Source: Pseudideonella sakaiensis (GTDB lineage: Bacteria > Pseudomonadota > Gammaproteobacteria > Burkholderiales > Burkholderiaceae_C). From it: a DNA stretch of 64,000 nt. The stretch spans positions 1 through 64,000 of the forward strand of contig NZ_BBYR01000002.1 in assembly GCF_001293525.1 (NCBI RefSeq). The letters run 5' to 3'. Shown one piece after another: positions 39,561 through 48,137 of this stretch (within the stretch, counting starts at the first letter, position 1; every line of letters starts with the position of its first letter). The notes beneath the pieces are model-generated. The model was given only the letters and a program-made list of their open reading frames with translations, had not been told where the DNA came from and ran no database searches. A program made the translations under genes and the position numbers.

Positions 39561-40433
39561 TCACGGCCGCACCTCGACCAGGCGGTCGCCGGTGGCGACG
39601 CCGCTGACGACGCGCGGCCGCCCGCCATCGCCGTCGCCGACGCGCACGCGCACCGACTGCCCTTCGAGGCCATGGCCCATCGCCTGGCCGCTGGCACTGA
39701 TCGAGAAGCCGGGCCCGGCCGCGACCAGCTTGACCGTGTCGCCGGCGGCGAACCACTGGCGCGGCTTCAGGTCCGCCAGGCGCACGCCCTGCCCGCTGGT
39801 GACGCGGCGCGCCAGCGTGCGGCCGATGGCTTGTTCGGGATCCGTCACCAGGGGCGACGCGTCCTCGGCCCAGTCGACCTCGCCGGCGACCAGGTCGCCG
39901 GCGCCGAGCGTGGCCCCGGTCGCCAGCGTCGCGCCGGCCACCCAGGCCTTGCCGAAGATGCGCACGGTGATCGGCAGGTAGACGTTCCACGGCGTCGGCC
40001 CCTGCACGCAGCGCAGGCCGATGCGGGCGCGACCCCACAGCCGCACGCCGCTCGGCAGGTAGGGCTCGACGCGCTGGCAGGGCGCGAGGCGCAGCCGCGG
40101 GTCGAGCTGGCCGACCTCGATCTCCACCCGGCTGACGCCCGGCAGGGCCTGCTGGCTGCTGCTCAGCGCGAGCTGCTCGAGCTGCACGCGCAGCGTGGAT
40201 TCCAGGTCCGGCGGCAGCGGGCTCTCGCCGACGCGGGCGCTGCCGCTGCCGGGGCCGTTCGCGCCGTCCACCACCAGCGGCTGGACCACCATCGGCGCCG
40301 CCTGCGCCCACGCGGCGCCACCGGGCAGCACGCTGCAAGCCAGCGCGGCCAGCGCGGCCTGCGCGACGCGGCGGCACAGGCGCGCCGGCTCCGTGCGAGG
40401 CGCGACGGGCAGGGGAACGGGGAGGTTCGGCAT
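39561..40433 (-). CDS. flgA: Flagellar P-ring assembly chaperone FlgA
   Basis: Periplasmic chaperone for FlgI polymerisation into the P ring. The 290-residue protein has a signal peptide (AALAALACSVLPGGAAWAQA) and a C-terminal SAF-type domain: RIFGKAWVAGATLATGATLGAGDLVAGEVDW, then ARRVTSGQGVRLADLKPRQWFAAGDTVKLVAAGPGFSISASGQAM, which is the standard FlgA core. Start: ATG at 40433 (MPNLPVPL), with a TACAGT box ending 7 bases before it. Divergent from flgB. Confidence 0.94.
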   Translation of the reverse strand: MPNLPVPLPVAPRTEPARLCRRVAQAALAALACSVLPGGAAWAQAAPMVVQPLVVDGANGPGSGSARVGESPLPPDLESTLRVQLEQLALSSSQQALPGVSRVEIEVGQLDPRLRLAPCQRVEPYLPSGVRLWGRARIGLRCVQGPTPWNVYLPITVRIFGKAWVAGATLATGATLGAGDLVAGEVDWAEDASPLVTDPEQAIGRTLARRVTSGQGVRLADLKPRQWFAAGDTVKLVAAGPGFSISASGQAMGHGLEGQSVRVRVGDGDGGRPRVVSGVATGDRLVEVRP

Positions 40434-40440
40434 GGCCGGC

Positions 40441-40446
40441 ACTGTA
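40441..40446 (-). promoter_or_regulatory. -10-like element just upstream of flgA
   Basis: TACAGT on the minus strand is followed by exactly 7 bases and the flgA ATG, so a transcript from it would begin at or next to the start codon. No Shine-Dalgarno could fit. Reading it as a promoter core is an inference. Confidence 0.35.
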
Positions 40447-40577
40447 GGCGGCGCGGGGCCGGCGCGGGGGCGCGAAATGGGCGGTCTTTGGGCGTCTTAT
40501 CCCGCTCATGTCCGCACGGCCGCTGACCACAATGGCCGCCAGGGAGGCTTCCTGCCTTCCGCCTTCCGACCGGCCCC

Positions 40578-41048
40578 ATGCTGAACCGACTCACCGACAC
40601 GCTCGATTTCCACGGCCAGGCGCTTGCGCTGCGGTCCGAGCGCCAGCGGCTGCTCGCCAGCAACATCGCGAACGCCGACACGCCGGGCTACATCGCCCGC
40701 GAACTGGACTTCGCGAAGGCGCTGCAGGATGCCACCGCCGGTCGCGGCGACGCGGTCGGCCAGGCGCAGGGCCGCACGCCCGCGGGCGCGGCCTCGGGCG
40801 GCCTGCTCGACGTCTCGCACACCGGCCACCTGCAGCCCTCGACGCTGGCGCTGGCCGGCGGCCGCCTGTCCACCGACCGCCTGCTCTACGCCACGCCCGC
40901 GCAGACCAGCCTCGACGCGAACAGCGTCGACATGGACCGCGAGCGCGCCGCCTTCGCCGACAACGCCGTGAAGTACGAGGCCACGCTGCGCTTCATCAAC
41001 GGCAACGTCCGCACCATGCTCGACGCGATCAAGGGCCAAGCGTCATGA
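40578..41048 (+). CDS. flgB: Flagellar basal-body rod protein FlgB
   Basis: Proximal rod subunit. 156 residues starting [45 protein letters not shown], the conserved N-terminal rod motif, with a middle variable section and the C-terminal [38 protein letters not shown]. First gene of the plus-strand flgB-L operon. The 144-bp gap to flgA holds CACAAT at 40528-40533 as a weak -10 candidate; no clear FlhDC box or -24/-12 element was found. Confidence 0.96.
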   Translation: MLNRLTDTLDFHGQALALRSERQRLLASNIANADTPGYIARELDFAKALQDATAGRGDAVGQAQGRTPAGAASGGLLDVSHTGHLQPSTLALAGGRLSTDRLLYATPAQTSLDANSVDMDRERAAFADNAVKYEATLRFINGNVRTMLDAIKGQAS

Positions 41049-41101
41049 ACGGTGTCCATCCAGGGCCGGCCGAGCGCCGGGCCGCTCCCAAGCCGGCCGG
41101 C

Positions 41102-41116
41102 GTCCCCTCGGGGGAC
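41102..41116 (+). repeat. Short hairpin between flgB and flgC
   Basis: GTCCCC-TCG-GGGGAC flanked by CCGG-rich arms in a 100-bp gap, unusually long for this compact operon. It resembles the small dispersed intergenic hairpins common in Burkholderiales genomes, but only one copy is seen in this window. Confidence 0.4.
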
Positions 41117-41148
41117 CGGCCGTCGTACCCGACGGACGAGGGGTCGTC

Positions 41149-41565
41149 ATGAGCATGCTCAATATATTCAACGTGTCGGGCAGCGCGATCAGTGCGCAGA
41201 GCCAGCGGCTCAACGTCGTCGCGTCGAACCTGGCGAATGCCGACACCGTGGCCGGGCCCGATGGCAAGGCCTACAAGGCGCGCCAGGTCCAGTTCCAGAC
41301 CCAGCTCTTCGATGCCACCGGCAGCGACCCGGCCGCCGCCGGCGTGCGCGTCGCGGGCATCAGCGAGAGCCAGGCCCAGGGCCGGCAGATCTACGACCCG
41401 GCCAGCCCGGTCGCCGATGCCAACGGCTACGTGACCTACAGCAACGTCAACCCGATCGAGGAGATGGTGAACATGATCTCCGCGTCGCGTTCGTACCAGA
41501 ACAACGTCGAGGTGATGAACACCGCGAAGTCGCTGCTGCTGAAGACGATCCAGATGGGCCAGTGA
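41149..41565 (+). CDS. flgC: Flagellar basal-body rod protein FlgC
   Basis: Rod subunit of 138 residues, starting [49 protein letters not shown] and ending with the conserved [51 protein letters not shown] upstream acts as ribosome site. Length and both terminal motifs are standard for FlgC. Confidence 0.97.
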   Translation: MSMLNIFNVSGSAISAQSQRLNVVASNLANADTVAGPDGKAYKARQVQFQTQLFDATGSDPAAAGVRVAGISESQAQGRQIYDPASPVADANGYVTYSNVNPIEEMVNMISASRSYQNNVEVMNTAKSLLLKTIQMGQ

Positions 41566-41608
41566 ACGGCCACCTCCCCCCGAACACGCCACCGACCCGG
41601 GTCCCGCC

Positions 41609-42268
41609 ATGAGCACCACGATCGTCAACAACCTCGACAAGGCGATGGCCGGCTCCACCGCCGGCAGCAGCGCCGCGTCCAACGACACCGCCAGCGCGGA
41701 CCGCTTCCTGAAGCTGCTCGTCACGCAGATGCAGAACCAGGACCCGCTGAACCCGATGGACAACGCCCAGGTGACGAGCCAGATGGCGCAGATCAACACC
41801 GTCACCGGCATCGACAAGCTGAACACCACGATCCAGGGCCTGTCCTCGCAGTTCTCGCAGATGCAGGTGCTGCAGGGCGCCGGCCTGGTCGGCCGCGACG
41901 TGATGGTCGAGGGCAAGACGCTGTCGATGACGGACCGCACCGGCGAGGGCGGCTTCGTGCTCGCGAACGCGGCCGACGACGTGCAGATCGAGGTGCTGTC
42001 GCCCGCGGGCCAGGTGCTCGACACGGTCAAGCTCGGTGCGCAGAGCGCCGGCACGCACAGCTTCAGCTGGACCGCCGGCGAGAAGACCGACATCAGCGGC
42101 GCGCTCAGCTTCCGCGTCAAGGCCACCACCGGCGGCGTCAGCAGCACGCCGACCGCGCTGTCGGCGGCCCGCGTCGAATCCGTCCAGACCACCGCCACCG
42201 GCGCGCTGCAGCTGCAGCTGTCGAACGGCAAGTCCGTCGGCTATGCCGACATCAAGGCCTTCGGCTGA
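41609..42268 (+). CDS. flgD: Flagellar hook capping protein FlgD
   Basis: Scaffold that caps the growing hook. The 219-residue protein has the N-terminal motif DRFLKLLVTQMQNQDPLNPMDNAQVTSQMAQINTVTGIDKLN, followed by a FlgD Ig-like/tudor region (LQGAGLVGRDVMVEGKTL; EVLSPAGQVLDTVKLGAQSAGTHSFSWTA). Sits between flgC and flgE as usual. Confidence 0.96.
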   Translation: MSTTIVNNLDKAMAGSTAGSSAASNDTASADRFLKLLVTQMQNQDPLNPMDNAQVTSQMAQINTVTGIDKLNTTIQGLSSQFSQMQVLQGAGLVGRDVMVEGKTLSMTDRTGEGGFVLANAADDVQIEVLSPAGQVLDTVKLGAQSAGTHSFSWTAGEKTDISGALSFRVKATTGGVSSTPTALSAARVESVQTTATGALQLQLSNGKSVGYADIKAFG

Positions 42269-42330
42269 CGCTGCCGCCGGCCGTCCCCACCCGACCCGCT
42301 CCTCCCGCACCGCACCGAAAGGAAGATCCC

Positions 42331-43656
42331 ATGGGATTCCAGCAAGGCCTGTCCGGCCTGAACGTCACCGCCAAGAACCTCGAGGTGATCGGACACAACA
42401 TCGCCAACGCGAACACCTACGGCAACAAGGCCTCGCGCGCCGAGTTCTCCGACATGTACGCCAACGCGATGAACGGCGCGGGCGCCAACAACATCGGCAT
42501 CGGCGTGACGCTGGCCGCGGTGGCCCAGCAGTTCACCCAGGGCAACATCACCGCCACCGAGAGCCCGCTGGACCTGGCGGTCAACGGCTCCGGCTTCTTC
42601 CAGGTGACCGACGGCAAGAGCCCGAACACCTACACCCGCAACGGCCAGTTCAAGATCGACAAGGACGGCTTCATCGTCAACAACCAGCAGCTCAAGCTGA
42701 TGGGCTACCCGGCCGACGGCCAGGGCGTGATCCAGCCGGGCCTGGCCAAGCCGCTGCAGCTGCCCACCGGCGGCATCGCGCCGGCCGCGACCACCGAGAT
42801 CGCGATGGAGGTCAACCTCGATTCGCGCGCCAAGTCGACCGAGCAGGCCGCCGGCGCCGCGGCGATCGACTTCACGGACCCGAAGACCTACAACAACGCC
42901 ACCTCGGTGACGGTGTACGACGCGAAGGGGCAGGACGTCGCGCTGACCTACTACTTCCAGAAGGCGACGGTCACCACCGACACCACCACGACGCCGCCGA
43001 CGACCACCGGCGCCGACCTGTGGCGCGTCTACGTGACGGCCAACGGCCAGCCGCTGGCCGGCACCTCGGCGCTGCCCGAGCCGTCGCTGACGGTGCAGTT
43101 CGACCCGAACGGCGGCAGCCCCACCTTCACGCCCGCGCCGGTCGCCCCGGCCACCAACCCGACGCTGGACATCCCCGCGTCGGTGAACGGCGCCGGCGCG
43201 CCGACGCTGGCGATCTCCGGCGTCGAGATGGACTTCTCGCGCATGACCCAGTACGGCGCCAACTTCGGCGTCACCGACCTGAAGCAGGACGGCTACGCGC
43301 CCGGCCAGCTGTCGGGCGTCACGATCGAGGACAACGGCGTCATCATGGCCCGCTACTCGAACGGCCAGTCCAAGCCGGCGGGCCAGATCGAGATCGCGAA
43401 CTTCCGCAACGTCCAGGGCCTGCTGCCGATGGGCGGCAACGGCTGGCAGCGCAGCTTCGCGTCGGGCGACCCGATCGTCGGCGTGCCCGGCGACGGCAAC
43501 CTCGGCCTGCTGCGCGCCGGCGCGCTGGAGGAGTCCAACGTCGACCTGACCGGCGAGCTGGTCAACATGATCACCGCGCAGCGCATCTACCAGGCCAACG
43601 CGCAGACGATCAAGGCCGAGGACCAGCTGCTGCAGACCATCGTCAACCTGCGTTGA
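42331..43656 (+). CDS. flgE: Flagellar hook protein FlgE
   Basis: Hook subunit, 441 residues. N-terminal MGFQQGLSGLNVTAKNLEVIGHNIANANTYGNKASRAEFSDMYANAM; the FlgE/F/G central motif NGSGFFQVTDGKSPNTYTRNGQFKIDKDGFIVNNQ; a variable outer domain with a Thr-rich stretch coded near 42970-43010; and the C-terminal LEESNVDLTGELVNMITAQRIYQANAQTIKAEDQLLQTIVNLR. A GAAAGGAAG ribosome site precedes it. Confidence 0.97.
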   Translation: MGFQQGLSGLNVTAKNLEVIGHNIANANTYGNKASRAEFSDMYANAMNGAGANNIGIGVTLAAVAQQFTQGNITATESPLDLAVNGSGFFQVTDGKSPNTYTRNGQFKIDKDGFIVNNQQLKLMGYPADGQGVIQPGLAKPLQLPTGGIAPAATTEIAMEVNLDSRAKSTEQAAGAAAIDFTDPKTYNNATSVTVYDAKGQDVALTYYFQKATVTTDTTTTPPTTTGADLWRVYVTANGQPLAGTSALPEPSLTVQFDPNGGSPTFTPAPVAPATNPTLDIPASVNGAGAPTLAISGVEMDFSRMTQYGANFGVTDLKQDGYAPGQLSGVTIEDNGVIMARYSNGQSKPAGQIEIANFRNVQGLLPMGGNGWQRSFASGDPIVGVPGDGNLGLLRAGALEESNVDLTGELVNMITAQRIYQANAQTIKAEDQLLQTIVNLR

Positions 43657-43696
43657 CGCCGGCGACGCCTGCTGACCACCGGCCCGGGAGCCCGCA

Positions 43697-44425
43697 ATGG
43701 ACCGCATGATCTACCTGACGATGTCGGGTGCGAAGGCGATGATGGACCGCCAGGACGTGCTGGCGAACAACCTCGCCAACGTCTCGACGGTCGGCTTCCG
43801 TGCCGAGCTGCAGGCCTTCCGCTCGGTGCCGCTGCAGGGCAGCGGCGCCAGCACCCGGGTGTTCTCGCTCGAGACCACGCCCGGCTACGACGCGACCTCG
43901 GGCCCGGTGCATGCCACCGGCAACCCGCTGGACGTGGCGATGGCCGGCAATGCCTGGCTCGCGGTGCAGGGCCTGGACGGCACCGAGGCCTACACGCGCA
44001 ACGGCCAGATGACGCTGCGTGCCGACGGCACGCTCGCGAACCACTTCGGCCAGACCGTGCTGGGCGAGGGCGGCCCGATCCAGGTGCCGCCGAATGCCGA
44101 GGTGAACATCGCGGCGGATGGCACGGTGGTGGCCACCACGCCGGGCACCCCGCCGCAGACCATCGGCCGGCTGAAGATGGTCACCCCCGACGCCCCGCTG
44201 GTGCGCGGCAGCGACGGCCTGTTCCGGGGCGCCGGCGGCCAGCCGCTGGACGCCGACGCCGAGGCCCGGCTGCACCCCGGCGCGCTCGAGGGCTCGAACG
44301 TCAGCCCGGTCGGCGCGATGGTGTCGCTGATCGCGACCTCGCGCCAGTACGAATCGCAGATGAAGCTGCTGCAGACGGCCGAGGGCGACGAGAAGTCCGC
44401 CGCCCAGCTGCTGTCGCTGAGCTGA
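43697..44425 (+). CDS. flgF: Flagellar basal-body rod protein FlgF
   Basis: Proximal rod protein of 242 residues starting [45 protein letters not shown], typical of FlgF (the AKAMMDRQ segment distinguishes it from FlgG). The middle has [28 protein letters not shown] and the end [33 protein letters not shown]. Confidence 0.96.
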   Translation: MDRMIYLTMSGAKAMMDRQDVLANNLANVSTVGFRAELQAFRSVPLQGSGASTRVFSLETTPGYDATSGPVHATGNPLDVAMAGNAWLAVQGLDGTEAYTRNGQMTLRADGTLANHFGQTVLGEGGPIQVPPNAEVNIAADGTVVATTPGTPPQTIGRLKMVTPDAPLVRGSDGLFRGAGGQPLDADAEARLHPGALEGSNVSPVGAMVSLIATSRQYESQMKLLQTAEGDEKSAAQLLSLS

Positions 44426-44465
44426 GCGGCCGCCACCCGGCCCCGCATTCCCGAAGGATCCCGCC

Positions 44466-45248
44466 ATGATGCGCTCCCTGATGATCTCGAAGACCGGCAT
44501 GGAAGCGCAGCAGCTCCAGCTGGACACGATCTCGCACAACCTCGCGAACGTCGCCACCAACGGCTACAAGCGCTCGCATGCGGTGTTCGAGGACCTGATG
44601 TACCTGAACCTGCGGCAGTCCGGCGGCGCCAGCGGCGGCGAGTCGACGCTGCCAACCGGCCTGCAGGTCGGCCTCGGCGCACGCGCCGTCGCGACGGCGC
44701 GCCAGTTCAGCCAGGGCAACCTGCAGCAGACCTCGAACACGCTCGACGTCGCGGTGCAGGGCCAGGGCTTCTTCGAGATCCAGATGCCCGACGGCACGCC
44801 GGCCTTCACCCGCGACGGCTCCTTCCAGGTGAACGCCCAGGGCCAGCTCGTCACCAACAACGGCTACCTGGTGAACCCGGGCGTCACCATCCCGCCGAAC
44901 GCGCAGAGCGTGACCATCGGCAACGACGGCACCGTCAGCGTCTCCATCCCCGGCCAGGCCACGCCGCAGAACGTCGGCCAGATCCAGCTGACCAACTTCG
45001 TCAACCCGGCCGGCCTGGAGCCGAAGGGCCAGAACCTGTTCACCGAGACGGCCGCGTCCGGCGCCCCCACGGCCGGGACGCCGGGCCTGAACGGCCTGGG
45101 CACGCTGCGCCAGGGCTTCGTCGAGAGCTCGAACGTGAACGTGGTCGAGGAGCTGGTGGGCATGATCCAGACGCAGCGCGCCTACGAGATCAACTCGAAG
45201 GCCATCTCCACCGCCGACCAGATGCTGTCGCGCCTGACCCAGATCTGA
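44466..45248 (+). CDS. flgG: Flagellar distal rod protein FlgG
   Basis: Distal rod subunit, 260 residues, near-universal FlgG length. Starts [46 protein letters not shown], with [44 protein letters not shown] and the C-terminal [41 protein letters not shown]. Confidence 0.98.
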   Translation: MMRSLMISKTGMEAQQLQLDTISHNLANVATNGYKRSHAVFEDLMYLNLRQSGGASGGESTLPTGLQVGLGARAVATARQFSQGNLQQTSNTLDVAVQGQGFFEIQMPDGTPAFTRDGSFQVNAQGQLVTNNGYLVNPGVTIPPNAQSVTIGNDGTVSVSIPGQATPQNVGQIQLTNFVNPAGLEPKGQNLFTETAASGAPTAGTPGLNGLGTLRQGFVESSNVNVVEELVGMIQTQRAYEINSKAISTADQMLSRLTQI

Positions 45249-45269
45249 GCCGCTGCGAGGAAGCACCCG

Positions 45270-45974
45270 ATGATCATCTTCGTCCTCCGCCCCGGCGTCG
45301 TCGCCGCGATTGCCGTCACGCTGGCCCTGGCCGGCTGCGAGAGCTTCAGCAACGCGGTCAGCCCGCGCGCCAAGGTGGACCTGGCGCCGCAGATGTACGC
45401 ACGGCCCGACCCGCAGCCGGCGCCGGCGCCGGTGGCCAGCGGCTCGATCTTCCAGTCGGCCCAGTACCGGCCGCTGTTCGAGGACCACCGCGCGCGCCTG
45501 GTCGGCGACGCGCTGACGGTGCAGATCGTCGAGAAGGTGTCGGCCACCCAGTCCAGCACCAGCACGGTCGACAAGAACGGCAAGGTGAGCGGCAGCGTCT
45601 CGGCGCTGCCCTTCCTGGCGCCGAACTCCTTCAACCGCGCCAGCGCGGCCGGCCAGTCGGCCAACACCTTCGAGGGCAAGGGCAGCACGCAGAGCAGCAA
45701 CGACTTCTCGGGCACGATCACCGCGATCGTCACCGAGGTGCTGCCGAACGGCCACCTGATGATCGCCGGCGAGAAGCAGGTCGGCGTGAACCACAACGTC
45801 GACGTGCTGCGCTTCACCGGCCAGGTCGACCCGCGCTCGATCCAGCCCGGCAACACCGTGGCCTCCGCGGCGATCGCCAACGTGCGGATCGAGAACCGGG
45901 GCCGGGGCCAGGCGGCCGACGCGCAGGGAATTGGCTGGCTGGCCCGCTTCTTTTTGAGCGTTATGCCGATTTAG
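45270..45974 (+). CDS. flgH: Flagellar L-ring protein FlgH
   Basis: Outer-membrane lipoprotein that forms the L ring. 234 residues with a signal peptide and lipobox LALAGC (Cys at about residue 24). The mature part has SIFQSAQYRPLFEDHRARLVGDALTVQIVEKVSATQSSTSTVDKNG and the late DFSGTITAIVTEVLPNGHLMIAGEKQVGVNHNVDVLRFTGQVDPRSI, ending GIGWLARFFLSVMPI. Confidence 0.97.
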   Translation: MIIFVLRPGVVAAIAVTLALAGCESFSNAVSPRAKVDLAPQMYARPDPQPAPAPVASGSIFQSAQYRPLFEDHRARLVGDALTVQIVEKVSATQSSTSTVDKNGKVSGSVSALPFLAPNSFNRASAAGQSANTFEGKGSTQSSNDFSGTITAIVTEVLPNGHLMIAGEKQVGVNHNVDVLRFTGQVDPRSIQPGNTVASAAIANVRIENRGRGQAADAQGIGWLARFFLSVMPI

Positions 45975-45987
45975 GTTTGGGAAGAAT

Positions 45988-46012
45988 GGTGACAGCCCCT
46001 CCCGCTGTCACC
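45988..46012 (+). promoter_or_regulatory. Hairpin abutting the flgI start codon
   Basis: GGTGACAG (45988-45995) and CTGTCACC (46005-46012) form a perfect 8-bp stem with a 9-base loop, ending one base before the flgI ATG at 46014. No Shine-Dalgarno lies in the space. In the mRNA this would hide the initiation region or place it beside the GGGAAG at 45979-45984. Confidence 0.55.
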
Positions 46013-46013
46013 C

Positions 46014-47180
46014 ATGACCCGCCTGCCCGCTCCCCGCCGCGACCGCGCCGCCCCCCTCGCCGACCGCCTGCTGCGCGCCGGCATCGCGCTGGCGCTGCTG
46101 GCGGCCAGCGCCGCCCTCTGGTGGCCGGCCCCGGCCCAGGCCGCCCGGATCAAGGAAGTTGCCGCCATCCAGGGCGTGCGCAACAACGCGCTGACCGGCT
46201 ACGGCCTCGTCGTCGGCCTCGACGGCACCGGCGACCAGACCACCTCCGCCCCCTTCACCACCCAGAGCCTGCAGGCCATGCTGCAGCAGCTGGGCATCAC
46301 GGTGCCGACCGGCACCAGCATGCAGCTGAAGAACGTGGCGGCGGTGCTCGTGACGGCGCAGCTGCCGCCCTTCGCGCAGCCGGGCCAGACCATCGACGTC
46401 ACCGTGTCCTCGCTGGGCAACGCCAAGAGCCTGCGCGGCGGCACGCTGATCGCGACGCCGCTGCGCGGGGCCGACGGGCAGATCTATGCAATGGCCCAGG
46501 GCAACCTGGTGATCGCCGGTGCCGGGGCCTCGGCCGGCGGCAGCAAGGTGCAGATCAACCAGCTCAGCGCCGGCCGCATCCCCGAAGGCGCCACCGTGGA
46601 GCGCAGCGTGCCGACGCCGCTGGCCCAGGGGGATTCGCTGCAGCTCGACCTGAACAGCAGCGACTTCGCGACCGCCCGCGAGGTGGTGCGCGCGATCAAC
46701 GCGAAGATGGGCCCGGGCACCGCGCAGGCGGTCGACGGCCGCGTCGTCAAGGTGCGCATGCCGGCCTCGCCGGACGAGCGCGTGGCCTTCATGGCCGACA
46801 TCGAGAACCTGCCGATCGAGCGCGCGGTGCCGTCGGCCCGCGTGGTGATCAACGCGCGCACCGGCTCGATCGTGATGAACCAGGCGGTCACGCTGTCGGC
46901 CTGCGCGGTGGCGCACGGCAACCTGTCGGTGACCATCAACAGCACGCCCCAGGTGAGCCAGCCGAATGCGCTGGCCGGCGGCACCACCCAGGTGACCGAG
47001 AAGGTCGACATCTCGATCAAGCAGGACGCCAACGCGATGATGACGCTGCCGGCCGGCACCCAGCTCGCCGACGTCGTGAAGGCCCTGAACTCGCTCGGCG
47101 CGACGCCGCAGGACCTGCTGGCGATCCTGCAGGCCATCAAGTCTGCCGGTGCGCTGAATGCCGAGCTGGAGGTGATCTGA
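46014..47180 (+). CDS. flgI: Flagellar P-ring protein FlgI
   Basis: Periplasmic P-ring subunit. 388 residues: signal peptide with hydrophobic core LLRAGIALALLAASAALWW cleaved near AQAARIKE; mature core ARIKEVAAIQGVRNNALTGYGLVVGLDGTGDQTTSAPFTTQSLQAML, then VTVSSLGNAKSLRGGTLIATPLRGADGQIYAMAQGNLV and the terminal TLPAGTQLADVVKALNSLGATPQDLLAILQAIKSAGALNAELEVI. The start is at the edge of a hairpin. Its stop overlaps flgJ by one base. Confidence 0.97.
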   Translation: MTRLPAPRRDRAAPLADRLLRAGIALALLAASAALWWPAPAQAARIKEVAAIQGVRNNALTGYGLVVGLDGTGDQTTSAPFTTQSLQAMLQQLGITVPTGTSMQLKNVAAVLVTAQLPPFAQPGQTIDVTVSSLGNAKSLRGGTLIATPLRGADGQIYAMAQGNLVIAGAGASAGGSKVQINQLSAGRIPEGATVERSVPTPLAQGDSLQLDLNSSDFATAREVVRAINAKMGPGTAQAVDGRVVKVRMPASPDERVAFMADIENLPIERAVPSARVVINARTGSIVMNQAVTLSACAVAHGNLSVTINSTPQVSQPNALAGGTTQVTEKVDISIKQDANAMMTLPAGTQLADVVKALNSLGATPQDLLAILQAIKSAGALNAELEVI

Positions 47181-48103
47181 TGAAGCTGGCGCTGCCCCAG
47201 TCCCCGATGGCCCTCCCCGGGGGCACCACCTCCGCCGGTGCCACCGGCCTGGTGGGCGACGCCCGCAGCACCGCCGCGCTGCGCGCGCAGGCCGCGCGCG
47301 ATCCGAAGGCCGCGGTGCGCGACGCGGCCAAGCAGTTCGAGGCCCTGTTCATGCAGGAGCTGATGAAGAGCATGCGCCAGGCCTCGATGGCCTCGGGCAT
47401 GCTGGACAACTCGGGCACGAAGATGGGCACCGAGATGCTGGACCAGCAGATGTCGGTGCAGATGAGCGGCATGCCCGGCGGCCTGGCCGCCGCCATCGCT
47501 CGCCAGCTCGAGCGCCAGATGGGCGGCGGCACGGCCCAGGTCACGCCGCCGCCGACGCGGGCCTTGCGCGACGCCCAGCCGGCCTCGGCGCAGGAGCTGG
47601 CGCGCGCCGCCCGGCAGGCCGGCACCGGCACCGCGCAGGCCGACTTCGTCGACCGCCACAGCGATGCCGCGCGCGCGGCCGAGGCGGCCACCGGCATCCC
47701 GGCCAGCTTCATGGTCGCGCAGGCGGCGCACGAGTCCGGCTGGGGCCGGCGCGAGATCCGCAACCCCGACGGCAGCACCTCCTTCAACGTCTTCGGCATC
47801 AAGGCCGGCGGCTCCTGGAACGGCAAGACCACCCAGGTGACCACCACCGAGTACGTGAACGGCCGGCCGCGCAAGACCGTGGCCAGCTTCCGCGCCTACG
47901 ACTCCTACGAAGACGCCTTCAAGGATTACGCCCAGCTGATGAAGAACAGCCCGCGCTACGCCGACGTGATCGCCAAGGCCGGCACCGCCAGCGGCTTCGC
48001 GCACGGCCTGCAGCGCGCCGGCTACGCCACCGACCCGGCCTACGCCGACAAGCTGACCCGCGTCATCAACACGACCCTGCGCCTGCAGCGGTCGCTGGCC
48101 TGA
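47180..48103 (+). CDS. flgJ: Peptidoglycan hydrolase and rod-cap protein FlgJ
   Basis: Two-domain FlgJ of 307 residues. The N-terminal rod-binding domain has DAAKQFEALFMQELMKSMRQASMASGMLDNSGTKMGTEMLDQQMSVQMSG. The C-terminal glucosaminidase domain (from about 165) has AEAATGIPASFMVAQAAHESGWGRREI with the catalytic Glu in HESGWG, NVFGIKAGGSWNG and AFKDYAQLMKNSPRY. It opens the cell wall for the rod. Full-length FlgJ is the gamma/betaproteobacterial form. Confidence 0.97.
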   Translation: MKLALPQSPMALPGGTTSAGATGLVGDARSTAALRAQAARDPKAAVRDAAKQFEALFMQELMKSMRQASMASGMLDNSGTKMGTEMLDQQMSVQMSGMPGGLAAAIARQLERQMGGGTAQVTPPPTRALRDAQPASAQELARAARQAGTGTAQADFVDRHSDAARAAEAATGIPASFMVAQAAHESGWGRREIRNPDGSTSFNVFGIKAGGSWNGKTTQVTTTEYVNGRPRKTVASFRAYDSYEDAFKDYAQLMKNSPRYADVIAKAGTASGFAHGLQRAGYATDPAYADKLTRVINTTLRLQRSLA

Positions 48104-48137
48104 GGCGCGCGGGCGCCACCACGCAGGGGAACAGGAC

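Noticed and set aside
40443-40577. FlhDC binding boxes or -24/-12 promoter before flgB
   Set aside because: No sequence close to either consensus was found by eye; only a weak CACAAT box.
41049-41148. Small gene between flgB and flgC
   Set aside because: The 100-bp gap has no open frame with a ribosome site and conserved motif; it contains a short hairpin instead.
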